From Brucella pseudogrignonensis (GTDB lineage: Bacteria; Pseudomonadota; Alphaproteobacteria; Rhizobiales; Rhizobiaceae): DNA of 64,000 nucleotides. The DNA lies in assembly GCF_002252525.1 (NCBI RefSeq), contig NZ_NNRM01000046.1:157831-221830 (forward strand). Direction: 5' to 3'. Under the pieces are notes generated by a model. That model ran no database searches. It was not told where the DNA came from and saw only the letters and a list, made by a program, of their open reading frames with translations. Both the position numbers and the translations under genes were made by a program. Shown one piece after another: positions 18,643 through 27,051 of this stretch (the stretch's first letter is position 1; every line of letters starts with the position of its first letter).

Positions 18643-18674
18643 AAGGGCTGGAAACGAATTTCCAGCCCTTTAGA
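18643..18674 (+). terminator. Terminator after tonB
   Basis: A perfect 12-bp stem AAGGGCTGGAAA / TTTCCAGCCCTT with loop CGAA, 4 bases after the tonB stop. Only a short T-run follows on the plus strand. The convergent receptor gene ends at 18779, so it may act for both strands. Confidence 0.75.
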
Positions 18675-18771
18675 GCGCGTTTCGATCTGATTGGATCAGA
18701 TCGGCGCTCTCTATCCTTGTTTAACGCGCATCTTTATCCGAAAACCGTTTCACACTTTTCGGGATGCGCTC
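18672..18771. repeat. Composite intergenic palindromic repeat
   Basis: Two palindromes in a row between convergent genes. The first (18672-18710) has AGAGCGC/GCGCTCT arms with an inner CGATCTGAT/ATCAGATCG. The second (18720-18771) runs from AACGCGCATC through CCGAAAACCG to CGGGATGCGCT. Relatives of the first occur at 5819-5858 and of the second at 44160-44211, with a fragment at 28868-28893. These are dispersed repetitive elements of the host family, not coding. Confidence 0.7.
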
Positions 18772-18778
18772 CAATAAT

Positions 18779-21301
18779 TTAGAACTTACGGCTGAAAGAG
18801 ACTTTCAGATTGCGGCCTGGCATGGCTGTGATGCCGTCAGTCAGATAAGGTTCGTATTCCTTGTCGAACACGTTCTCCAGTGCGAGACGCAATTCCGAAT
18901 CCTTCATGAAGCCTTTGGTCGGCGTCCAGTTGAAGAACAGGTCATGCACGGCATAGCCCGGCGTTTCTGGTCGATTGTAGCTGAGATCGCCTTTGACATA
19001 GGAGGTTCGGTCCTGCTTGTCGACAAAGGTCCCCGTCCAGCCAAAATTGATATCCTGATCCGGCAGCTTGTATCCGAGGGTCGTTACAACCGTTGTCGGC
19101 ATGATATCGTTGATATAGCTATCTGGCCCATAGATATTATTGACCGTGCCATGGCGCCGACCAATCATGTAGGTGACGCTTGCATCGGCGAACATGAAGT
19201 CATTTTCGTAATGCGCTTCCAGTTCCACGCCACGCGAATAATAGGAAGGCATGTTCCAGTAGAATGGGACTTCGCCGTCTTTCAGGCCAACCTTGTTTGC
19301 GCTGCCGACGCGACGCGCCACCGGGTTGGTGACGTGGTTGTTAAAGAACGAGCCGCGCACCATGAACACATCGGAATCGGTAAAGATACCGCTGAACGAC
19401 GTATCCGCTCCGATATTGATCGTGTTGTTGCGCTCGACTGCCAGATCTCTGCTTGTGCCGGAGGTTTGTGTGCGTCCGCTTTGCACCGAGTAGATTTCGT
19501 CAATATTGGGCGCGCGCATGGCATAAGCCCAGTCAGCAAACAGGCGCGTCGTGGGTGTTACCTGATAGGATGCGCTGATCGCTGGTGTGAAACCATGGTG
19601 GGATGCTGACGAATAGTCATGTCCGGCTTTTGGATCGTTATAGATCGCAGCCGCATTTGGCTCACCTTCAGAGCGAACATAGTCATAGCGGATGCCGGGC
19701 GTGATGGTCAGCTTGTCGGTAATGGCCATGCGATCACGCATGAAGAAGGATGTTACATCCTGTTTGCCGCCGGGCATGATCCATGGGGCGTAATAGCCAT
19801 AATTATAGCTTTTGTCGTTCTTCTTCGTGATGTCGAACATCGTCACATCGCGAATGTGGTGGTTATACTGCACACCGTAGTTCAGGCTGTGTTCGATACC
19901 GCCAAGCTCGAAGTTGGAGGTGTTTTCAGCTTCGATATGAAAATCCGAATATTTCGCATCGTTTTCGGTACCACCAAGCGATGCCGTGCCATTCACGCCG
20001 GTTGCACGTTCAGCATGCATGTCGGTTGAGGAATAGCTCGCCATGATGCGGGTGTTTACGAGGTCGCTGTCGCCGTCATAGGTGTGCTCGAATACCGAAG
20101 TGAAGTCTTTCAGCTCACGCCATGCAAGCAGCCTGCGCATTGCTTCCTTATAGGCAGGTGTGCCGGGAACGAGGCTGTTGCTGGTTGGCTGAAGCTGTCC
20201 GCGAATGGCTGCAAGTGGTCCCCAATTGGCGCTCTCACCATAAAGAACCGAGGCCTTCACTTTGTGCCCGCCATATTCGCCGGAAAGCTTGCCGGAGAAT
20301 GAAGTGAGTTCAGAACTTGAGTAATTATAGGTCTCGCCGCCGCCGACACGCATGTTGTCGCTCTTGCGCCAAGTCAGGCTGGCAATACCGTCAAACGTCA
20401 TACCGGTGCCGAGATTGGAACGGCCATAAACCGCGCCCGTTTCCAGAAACTGCTTATTAGCTGTCTGATATGCGGTTTTACCCCACGCACCCCAGCTTTC
20501 GCCAGCACGCAGCATATCGGCGGCATCCTTGCTCTCAAGCTTCACGGTGCCACCGAAGCCACCATTGCCATATCGAACCGTGGTTGCACCCTTTTCAATC
20601 TCGACGCGCTTGAGAAGTTCAGGCTCGACGAAAATGGTGCCCTGATCGTATTTTTCAAAGTTTTTCGGCGCGCCGTCGAGCAGAACCCGAACATCAGTCT
20701 GTCGCGAGAAACCACGGATCGAAATCGACTGGCCTTCAGTGCGGACACCCCCCAGCATTGCTACGCCGGGCGTCTTTTTGATGAGTTCGGGAATTGTCGA
20801 GGCCTGTGCCTGTTGCATCTGTTCAGGTGTAATCTGAGAGACGCGCGGGTCGAGATCAGCGAAGTTCACGCCGGTAATCTGGGAGAAGCTGATCGTATCG
20901 AGCTGCACTGCTCCGTCAACAGCAGGCACGGCTGCATTGTTTGCAGCCGTTTCGCGCTCAAGGCGTACAGTGCGATTGCCGGTAAAGCGATACTGGATAT
21001 CCGTGTTGCGCAGCAATGCAGAAAGCGCGTCGGCTGGTGCCATGGTTCCGCTGACGCCGGATGTCTTGAGGCCGCTGGTCACGGACGCGTCGAATGCGAT
21101 TTGCAGACCCGTCTGAACTGCAAGGCGATTAAGTGCCGTTGAAAGCGCACCTGCCGGGATATTGATGCTGACTGCTTGCGATGCTGTCTGTGCCATTGCT
21201 GGTGCAGTCATAATCGGGCTTAGAACCGTGCCGCTCAAAAGCAGCGAAGCAAACAGCGGGCGGGTGCAGGCAGTGAGAATGCGCGAGGTGGGGCTTTTCA
21301 T
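18779..21301 (-). CDS. TonB-dependent receptor with STN domain (heme/siderophore type)
   Basis: 840 residues from the ATG at 21301, which gives a signal peptide ending at APAMAQT; longer starts add an implausible hydrophilic leader. STN domain at about 45-100 (VSINIPAGALSTALNRLAVQ), plug at about 145-265 (ISIRGFSRQTDVRVLLDG), barrel to the C-terminal Phe. MRAPNIDEIY resembles the FRAP-box of heme receptors. With the FecR and FecI genes upstream on the same strand this is a complete second surface-signalling locus, pointing toward the first one. Ligand unproven; hemoglobin/heme is the best guess. Confidence 0.9.
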   Translation of the reverse strand: MKSPTSRILTACTRPLFASLLLSGTVLSPIMTAPAMAQTASQAVSINIPAGALSTALNRLAVQTGLQIAFDASVTSGLKTSGVSGTMAPADALSALLRNTDIQYRFTGNRTVRLERETAANNAAVPAVDGAVQLDTISFSQITGVNFADLDPRVSQITPEQMQQAQASTIPELIKKTPGVAMLGGVRTEGQSISIRGFSRQTDVRVLLDGAPKNFEKYDQGTIFVEPELLKRVEIEKGATTVRYGNGGFGGTVKLESKDAADMLRAGESWGAWGKTAYQTANKQFLETGAVYGRSNLGTGMTFDGIASLTWRKSDNMRVGGGETYNYSSSELTSFSGKLSGEYGGHKVKASVLYGESANWGPLAAIRGQLQPTSNSLVPGTPAYKEAMRRLLAWRELKDFTSVFEHTYDGDSDLVNTRIMASYSSTDMHAERATGVNGTASLGGTENDAKYSDFHIEAENTSNFELGGIEHSLNYGVQYNHHIRDVTMFDITKKNDKSYNYGYYAPWIMPGGKQDVTSFFMRDRMAITDKLTITPGIRYDYVRSEGEPNAAAIYNDPKAGHDYSSASHHGFTPAISASYQVTPTTRLFADWAYAMRAPNIDEIYSVQSGRTQTSGTSRDLAVERNNTINIGADTSFSGIFTDSDVFMVRGSFFNNHVTNPVARRVGSANKVGLKDGEVPFYWNMPSYYSRGVELEAHYENDFMFADASVTYMIGRRHGTVNNIYGPDSYINDIMPTTVVTTLGYKLPDQDINFGWTGTFVDKQDRTSYVKGDLSYNRPETPGYAVHDLFFNWTPTKGFMKDSELRLALENVFDKEYEPYLTDGITAMPGRNLKVSFSRKF

Positions 21302-21433
21302 GTCGTTTCCAGTCTCAACGTTCAAGGCGTTGGTGTCGGGCATTGGGTGGCTGAGGCATTCGCGCGGGCTGCGCAAACTGCCTTTCACCAACTGGACGAA
21401 TGAATTGAACTGTTTGGGACATTTGGTCGAAAA

Positions 21434-22417
21434 TTAATTATGCAGCACCGTGAGCAGTGACCCGACACGGACTGCTTTCAGCTCAAAAGCCTTGATAAAA
21501 TCATCAAGTGCTGTCGAGGGCGCGGAGAGATCGAAGGTGCCGGTGATCCGGCGTTCGGCGAGGTCGCTGCTTGCGATCATCACCTTACCGGGAAGGTGGC
21601 GCGCAATATCTCTGACCACATGTTCAAGCGGCTGGTCCTCGAAAACAAGACGACCGCTTCGCCAGGATGCCGCAAGTTCCGGATCAACCATCGAAACCGG
21701 ACCTATACCATTCCGGCTGTCGTATGAAACGCTGTGTCCCTCATCCAGCCGCAGCGTATCGAGCGGGCTGAAGGCAGATGATGACGCGCTGGTCTGCACC
21801 TGAACTGCGTGTTCGGTGACAATGACATCTGCGCCGCCATCTTTCAGTTTCACATCGAATTGGGTGCCAAGGGCCGTCACTTCGCCATTTGCGGCCTTAA
21901 CCGTGAAGGGGCGCTGTGGATCTGGCGCCACAATGAAATAGGCTTCGCCGCGCAACAGCTGCACTTGGCGTCCATCATTCGTAATATCGAAAGCGATTGC
22001 TGAACCGGCATTCAGCTGAACGGTCGAACCATCGCTTAACTCAATGACCGGCATCTCGCTGCTCGCCGATATAGCATCAGCACGCAAGCGCATCGGCCCG
22101 TCAAAGGCAAGGAAACCGCCCGCGAGGGCCGCGAATAACAGCATGGAGGTGACGGCCGCGCGCACAGGATAGCGCGGCTTTCTGGCTGCGGTTTTTGCAA
22201 AGTCGGTGTCTTGCAGCAACAGAAATCGCGTATCGCTGAAAACGCGCGAAGCCTTGGCAAATGCAAGCTCGTGCCGGGAATCGCTGGCGCGCCAAAGCGC
22301 ACAGGCTTCGACAACCTCCAGATCTCTGGGCGATGCCTGCAACTGCATCAGCCAGTCGACAGCCTGTTCCTGGATTTGGCGCTCAGCCTTATCATTCTTC
22401 TTTGCCGTCGCGCGCAT
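21434..22417 (-). CDS. FecR-type anti-sigma factor / signal transducer
   Basis: 327 residues. N-terminal cytoplasmic FecR_N part (AVDWLMQLQASPRDLEVVEACALWRASD, shortened here as seen at about 20-48), a membrane helix near 90-108, then the periplasmic FecR domain (IELSDGSTVQLNAGSAIAFD; GEAYFIVAPDPQRPFTV) and the STN-contacting end (RRITGTFDLSAPSTALDDF). Its ATG overlaps the stop of the sigma gene (TAATG), so the two are translationally coupled, and the receptor gene follows after 132 bases. It should control the sigma factor of 22417-22989. Confidence 0.9.
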   Translation of the reverse strand: MRATAKKNDKAERQIQEQAVDWLMQLQASPRDLEVVEACALWRASDSRHELAFAKASRVFSDTRFLLLQDTDFAKTAARKPRYPVRAAVTSMLLFAALAGGFLAFDGPMRLRADAISASSEMPVIELSDGSTVQLNAGSAIAFDITNDGRQVQLLRGEAYFIVAPDPQRPFTVKAANGEVTALGTQFDVKLKDGGADVIVTEHAVQVQTSASSSAFSPLDTLRLDEGHSVSYDSRNGIGPVSMVDPELAASWRSGRLVFEDQPLEHVVRDIARHLPGKVMIASSDLAERRITGTFDLSAPSTALDDFIKAFELKAVRVGSLLTVLHN

Positions 22418-22989
22418 TATGCCTGATCCAGTTCGTCGAGCCGCAAGAGGCAGTGCATAAGCGCTTTCCGCAGATGCCTGTCTACCATGTTACGCGTAAT
22501 TCCGAAGCGTATGGCTATTTCATCTGGGGATAGATTGCCGATCCGGTGGGCAATGAACACGCGGCGCTGACGCAATGGCAGTTCCATGATCGCATCACGC
22601 AGGCAGGCGAGGCGGCGCGGCATATCCAGCGCCAGATCAGGATTTGCATCCTTGCTTGCAATGTTTGCGGCTTCGTCTTCAGTGCCACAAAACAGCTTTG
22701 CTTCAAAGCGTTCGCGGCGAAACCGATCAAGACCGAGATTAATCGCAGCGCGCGTAAGAAAGGCGCGTAACGACGATTTGCCTTGAAGATCGGTCCTGCG
22801 GTCTTTCAGCCTGACATAAAGATCGTGGACGACTTCATTGGCATTGGAGGAGACGTGCCCACGCCGACGGACTGCGCGGCACAGTTCGTCGTAATAATCT
22901 GTAATAGCGGCATCAATATCTGCAATTTCTTGCAGAGGAAAAGCCGAAGGCAGATTGGATTTGTCAGATTGGTTCAAGGCAGGCACCAC
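22417..22989 (-). CDS. FecI-type ECF sigma factor
   Basis: 190 residues starting with GTG-GTG. Region 2: NEVVHDLYVRLKDRR and LRAFLTRAAINLGLDRFRRER; region 4: LPLRQRRVFIAHRIGNLSPDEIAIRFGITRNMVDRHL. It differs clearly from the other sigma factor at 10733-11281, so the two loci are not recent copies. First gene of the sigma-FecR-receptor operon, with an inverted repeat about 50 bases upstream. The start lacks a strong ribosome site, which lowers certainty of the exact N-terminus. Confidence 0.87.
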   Translation of the reverse strand: MVPALNQSDKSNLPSAFPLQEIADIDAAITDYYDELCRAVRRRGHVSSNANEVVHDLYVRLKDRRTDLQGKSSLRAFLTRAAINLGLDRFRRERFEAKLFCGTEDEAANIASKDANPDLALDMPRRLACLRDAIMELPLRQRRVFIAHRIGNLSPDEIAIRFGITRNMVDRHLRKALMHCLLRLDELDQA

Positions 22990-23038
22990 ATTTTCGTGGC
23001 GGCACCATAGTTATGCGCTTGTGCAAACGCAATAATAT

Positions 23039-23055
23039 ATGAGCAATATACTCAT
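23039..23055. promoter_or_regulatory. Inverted repeat upstream of the second sigma gene
   Basis: ATGAG-7-CTCAT in an AT-rich stretch 50 bases before the sigma gene start. It is placed like an operator, but the regulator is unknown and it is not a canonical Fur or Irr site. Confidence 0.3.
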
Positions 23056-23145
23056 CTTATGTGAATGCTGTTGCATTTCGGCAAAAATGACCGACAGCCG
23101 CAACGATGGAGAGCACTCCACCGCAGCGACAAAGGAAGCAAAACC

Positions 23146-23538
23146 TTATTTCGGCAACTGGGCCGCGGCCTGCTTGATGGCCGTTGTGATCTGCTGACAG
23201 AACGGCTCGACGCTTTTACCAGATGTCTTGGCATAGTCTTCAACGTCGGTTTCCTGTCCCATTGACTGGACTACGCCCTTTTTGCCGGCTGCCTGTGCTT
23301 CTTCAAGACCGGATTTGTCGGCTGGTGCCTGCATGATCTTCATGATGGACTGCTGGCTGTCGATGTCTTCCTGTGTCGCGAAGCCTTTGTCCTTACAATA
23401 CTCGACGATACCGAGCTGGTTCTGTGCTGCTTTATAGAGCGCTTCCGGTGTCATCTGCTGTGTGGCCTGGCCTTGCGCCATAGCGCCGCCTGCGGTGACC
23501 GATGCCAGAATAAAAGCGCAGATACCTGCAGTTTTCAT
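23146..23538 (-). CDS. Exported protein of unknown function (ESAT-6-like family annotation likely)
   Basis: 130 residues with a signal peptide (KTAGICAFILASVTAGGAMAQ). The mature part is mainly helical, with EALYKAAQNQLGIVEYCKDKG and a second Cys in SVEPFCQQITTAIKQ; the two cysteines could form a disulfide. Alphaproteobacterial proteins with this QLG..YC pattern are often labelled pore-forming ESAT-6 family, which I recall but cannot confirm. It stands alone between the sigma operon and the lipid operon. Confidence 0.75.
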   Translation of the reverse strand: MKTAGICAFILASVTAGGAMAQGQATQQMTPEALYKAAQNQLGIVEYCKDKGFATQEDIDSQQSIMKIMQAPADKSGLEEAQAAGKKGVVQSMGQETDVEDYAKTSGKSVEPFCQQITTAIKQAAAQLPK

Positions 23539-23589
23539 CGTTTCAACCTTTCAGTTCTTTTGCATTTCCCACCCGAGCAAACAGATAGA

Positions 23590-23614
23590 GCGGGTCCGGT
23601 AAAACGGAACCCGC
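23590..23614 (-). terminator. Hairpin between lipid operon and exported-protein gene
   Basis: GCGGGTCCG pairs with CGGAACCCGC with one bulge. It lies 120 bases after the last gene of the minus-strand lipid operon and 50 bases upstream of the exported-protein gene start. The T-run is poor, so terminator function is only possible. Confidence 0.35.
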
Positions 23615-23734
23615 CCTGAAAGGCTTAAAGGTCATAAAAGGCATCGCGAAATAAAGACCTGCAAAACCGGGTAACAAGTTTTTACTGTATCCGGGGTTTC
23701 CAAGGCTTTGTTTCGTCACATTCGGAACCGGGGG

Positions 23735-24664
23735 TTACGCCCAGAAATACCGCACAATGTGGAAGAACACCGGGGCCGAGAAGACAAGACTGTCGGCGCG
23801 GTCGAGCATGCCGCCATGTCCTTCAATCATGTGTCCCCAGTCTTTGACCCCCCGATCACGTTTGATGGCAGATGCCACAAGCCCGCCGAAAAAGCCCATG
23901 ACGCAAGCGGTCGCGGCCAGCGCACCAGCTTGCAATGGCGAAAACGGTGTGAGCCAGGCAAGTCCAGCCCCCAGAAGAGATGCGCTCGCGACCCCTCCGA
24001 CAAAGCCTTCCCAGGTTTTGGATGGAGAAATATTGGGCGCAATGCGATGCTTGCCGAACAATTTTCCGAAAACATATTGCAGCACGTCGCTGCCCTGAAC
24101 GGTTGCCACCAGAAATGCGATCAGCAGCAGCTTCTTGCCTTCGAAGCCCGGAATATCCAGCGTCATCAGCGCAGGAACATGGCTGATGCAATAGACCGAG
24201 AGCATGATGCCCCATTGCTGTTCGCTGATGCGTTCAAGAAAGCGCGACGTATCGCCGGAAAGGGCAGTCAGCACCGGCATGGCGAGGAAGCAATAGACCG
24301 GAATGAAGATGGAATAGAGGCCGTACCAGTCAATCCAGATCAGGTAATATTGCACCGGAATGACCAGCAGGAACATGCCAAGCAGCACGCGATGATCGGC
24401 GCGACGGGTTTGTGTAAGCGTCGCATATTCGCGCAATGACGCAAACGAAATGAGCCCAAACAGCACGATCACGCCGCCTTTGCCGAACAGGAAGGCGATG
24501 CACATGGCGCCGACCATGATCCACCATGCCTTGATGCGGGCATTGAGGTTGACCAGCGTGGATGAAAGCGGTTTTGGCGCACGCCATGACAAGACACCGG
24601 CAACGGCACTGGCTGTGACCAGAACGCCCATGAGGCCAAGGAAGAGTTGGGTTGTTTCGCTCAT
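23735..24664 (-). CDS. CdsA-type phosphatidate cytidylyltransferase (YnbB-like)
   Basis: 309-residue polytopic membrane enzyme. The CDP-diglyceride synthase signature begins SPSKTWEGFVGGVASASLL, followed by a helix and the DRGVKDWGHMIEGHGGMLDRADS catalytic stretch with the metal-binding Asp residues. It makes CDP-diacylglycerol from CTP and phosphatidate. Because it sits in a cluster that resembles E. coli ynbABCD, it is probably the YnbB-like second copy and not the housekeeping cdsA. It overlaps the acyltransferase gene by 4 bases. Confidence 0.88.
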   Translation of the reverse strand: MSETTQLFLGLMGVLVTASAVAGVLSWRAPKPLSSTLVNLNARIKAWWIMVGAMCIAFLFGKGGVIVLFGLISFASLREYATLTQTRRADHRVLLGMFLLVIPVQYYLIWIDWYGLYSIFIPVYCFLAMPVLTALSGDTSRFLERISEQQWGIMLSVYCISHVPALMTLDIPGFEGKKLLLIAFLVATVQGSDVLQYVFGKLFGKHRIAPNISPSKTWEGFVGGVASASLLGAGLAWLTPFSPLQAGALAATACVMGFFGGLVASAIKRDRGVKDWGHMIEGHGGMLDRADSLVFSAPVFFHIVRYFWA

Positions 24665-25314
24665 GGGTGATTACCATTCTGAGGCTGAATATCGAGAAGG
24701 CTCTGGCGCGCGCGTGTGAGAAATTCCTTGCGGTCCTCGCCCTCTAGGAGCTGAACCGGCGCACCGAAAATCACACGACAAAGAAGTGGCACGGGCAGCA
24801 TCGCGCCCTTTGGCAGCACGCGCGACATATTTTCAATCCAGCAGGGCACCAGTTCAACATCCGGTCGCGCCAGCGCAAGATTGTAGATGCCGGACCGAAA
24901 ACGCAGCAGCGCTTCATCGGTCATGTTGCGTGTGCCTTCGGGAAAGATGATGAGCGAATGACCATCGGCCAGTGCTTTCAGCATCACTTCCATCGGATCT
25001 TGTGTGCGTTCCACCCAGTTGCGTTCCACAAGCACAGTGCGCAGCAGCACTTCAGCCATGAACTGACGCACGGCATTGCCCCGCCAGTAATCAGCACCGG
25101 CGACGGCGCGGGTGCGCGCACGTTCTTCCTGATTAAGACAGGACGAGAGCAGAATGAAATCACCATGGCTGGTGTGGTTGGCAAAATAGATGCGCTGATT
25201 GCGCGAGGGTCCGGTGCCGCTCCAGATGGGCCGCACACCGGTAATCCCGCGCGACAGGATCGCCAGAAACGAGCCGAAAATCGATTGCACCTGATGGCGG
25301 ATCAGCTCCCGCAT
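24661..25314 (-). CDS. 1-acylglycerol-3-phosphate acyltransferase (PlsC family)
   Basis: 217 residues from the ATG at 25314, which lies one base after the stop of the upstream gene; the longer frame would overlap it. The acyltransferase motifs are NHTSHGDF (HX4D) near residue 48 and FPEGTRN near residue 128. It adds a second acyl chain to lysophosphatidate, feeding the adjacent CdsA-like enzyme with phosphatidate. It overlaps that gene by 4 bases. E. coli ynbABCD lacks this gene, so the cluster here is extended. Confidence 0.87.
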   Translation of the reverse strand: MRELIRHQVQSIFGSFLAILSRGITGVRPIWSGTGPSRNQRIYFANHTSHGDFILLSSCLNQEERARTRAVAGADYWRGNAVRQFMAEVLLRTVLVERNWVERTQDPMEVMLKALADGHSLIIFPEGTRNMTDEALLRFRSGIYNLALARPDVELVPCWIENMSRVLPKGAMLPVPLLCRVIFGAPVQLLEGEDRKEFLTRARQSLLDIQPQNGNHP

Positions 25315-25315
25315 A

Positions 25316-25741
25316 TCAAAGCCCCTGACCATGTGGCACGAAGGCCAGAAGAATGAACAGCACGATGGCAAGTGCCAGAAAAAACCGCAAACGACCGATG
25401 ATGCGCCGGGAACCGGCGATCCTTTCGAAGAGCGGTCGGGTGGGGCCGATTGCTTCACGCAGGCCCATTTTTTCGAGCGTCCTGTCGAGTTCGATCAGTC
25501 CTGCCTCTTCAATGGGATTTGCGGCAACCAGCCGAAAAAGTGCTGCATCAAACAGCAGGTGAGCGGCAATTCCGAGAGTGACCAAACTACTCGCAAGGAG
25601 GACCGGCCAGATCAGCCAGAAGGTGAGGTCATGCACGACGCGCAAAAACGGTGCGACAGTCAGTATCAATACGGCCAGTGCAATGCCGAGATAGGCGTTA
25701 CGCTGCAAACTTGCCGCGATGCTTGATGCCTGCGCGCTCAT
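25316..25741 (-). CDS. Small membrane protein of the lipid cluster, unknown function
   Basis: 141 residues with helices at about 18-34, 40-60 and 115-135, and a charged cytoplasmic loop between the second and third. I do not recognise a family. It overlaps the PAP2/phosphatase gene by 4 bases and abuts the acyltransferase, so it is made with the lipid enzymes and may anchor or scaffold them. Confidence 0.75.
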   Translation of the reverse strand: MSAQASSIAASLQRNAYLGIALAVLILTVAPFLRVVHDLTFWLIWPVLLASSLVTLGIAAHLLFDAALFRLVAANPIEEAGLIELDRTLEKMGLREAIGPTRPLFERIAGSRRIIGRLRFFLALAIVLFILLAFVPHGQGL

Positions 25742-27051
25742 TCATGCACCTCACTTGTGTGCAGATGCACCGGCCAGCCTTTTGCGCGGATCAGCTCTTC
25801 GGCTTCGCGTTGATTGTTCACGCGGCCTGTGTTGATGAGCCAATGGGCTGCAACCGTGGCGCTGCGTTGAAAGCCCAACGCGCAGCAGATGAGCACCGGA
25901 CCGTGATGGCGTGCGACTTCGACCGCATCCGATGCGAGCCGTAGCTTTTCTGCGGGAGGCTTGATGAGATCAATCGTGCCGTAGCTTTTCCAGTCGATAG
26001 AGTGCGCCGGTGGCACCATTTCGGATGCAAGATCAATAACGGTCGAGAAAAATTGCAGTTCTCTAGCCTTGGGGAAGCGCCCGAGGAAAACATTGTCGCC
26101 AAGTTCGACATGGGCTGGGAGCTTGCGCGTCCAGAAGCGGATATTCAGTCGGGCAAAGAAGCGGTAAGGCCAAAGCAACAGGCGGCTGGCGAGACTGACC
26201 TTACCATCTGTCTGTTTTTCGAAAATACCAGCACCCGCACCGAAATAACCAAGTGCCACAAGCGCCAGTGCGGTTGCGGGCCAGAACCAGAAGATCGCAT
26301 AGCCGGTGATGCTCAGACCATGGACGCCCAGCGCAAGAAAAACTGTTGCCCCCGCCAGATAGTACAAGCCGATCCTCCGGGATTTCGGGTCTGATGTGAA
26401 CTGAAAATCTGCCAAAGGTGAGGGTGTGTTGCGTGGGAAAAGCCACAGCGCAAACAGCCCGAGCAAAGCGCCTGCCGGAATATCAACCGCATGATGCTGA
26501 TAGGTGGTTAGCACCGATAATCCGATCAGCAGACACCAGACATGCCAGACCACACGCATTACATGGCCCATCACGTGACGCATCTGATCCCATATAATGA
26601 TCAAAAGCGCGATATGCAGCGACGGCGCCTGATTAAACGGTTTGTCGAACCCGCCCAGCACATCGAACATGAAACCCGGCAGACCGGAGGTCTCAGGTTT
26701 GACAAATGTGGCTGTCAGCGGAAAGGCGACAAAGCAAAGAACGGCGATAATCTGCGCGGTGAGATAACGCTTTGCCAGCCGGTCCACCTGTTCCGGGCTG
26801 TCATTGGCGAAAAGTGCTATCGCGTAAAACAGATTGACCGACCAATAGGGAATGATGCTCCACGCGATAAAGGGAACATGGCCTTCCCAGTTGAAAGCGA
26901 GGTTCGGCACGTCATCATGGAGCGATGCAAGCCAGTTGGCGGTGCCATAGGTCAGATAGAAAAACGGTCCAAGAAACAGAAGCCAAGCGATTGCGCGGCG
27001 GATCACAGGCCGCCGCGAGAAACCATCAAGCTCCGTCAATTGCGTGGTCAC
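25738..27051 (-). CDS. PAP2-like phosphatase fused to dual-specificity phosphatase (YnbD-like)
   Basis: 437 residues. Residues about 1-290 are a PAP2/inositolphosphotransferase-like membrane domain with NQAPSLHIALLII and the second His region TTYQHHAVDIPAGALLG. Residues about 300-437 are a cytoplasmic dual-specificity phosphatase-like domain with the active-site loop CCALGFQRSA (C-x5-R). The two-domain order matches E. coli YnbD. A lipid phosphate or phosphatidyl-alcohol phosphate is the likely substrate; this is inferred from the cluster. It overlaps both neighbours by 4 bases. Confidence 0.85.
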   Translation of the reverse strand: MTTQLTELDGFSRRPVIRRAIAWLLFLGPFFYLTYGTANWLASLHDDVPNLAFNWEGHVPFIAWSIIPYWSVNLFYAIALFANDSPEQVDRLAKRYLTAQIIAVLCFVAFPLTATFVKPETSGLPGFMFDVLGGFDKPFNQAPSLHIALLIIIWDQMRHVMGHVMRVVWHVWCLLIGLSVLTTYQHHAVDIPAGALLGLFALWLFPRNTPSPLADFQFTSDPKSRRIGLYYLAGATVFLALGVHGLSITGYAIFWFWPATALALVALGYFGAGAGIFEKQTDGKVSLASRLLLWPYRFFARLNIRFWTRKLPAHVELGDNVFLGRFPKARELQFFSTVIDLASEMVPPAHSIDWKSYGTIDLIKPPAEKLRLASDAVEVARHHGPVLICCALGFQRSATVAAHWLINTGRVNNQREAEELIRAKGWPVHLHTSEVHE

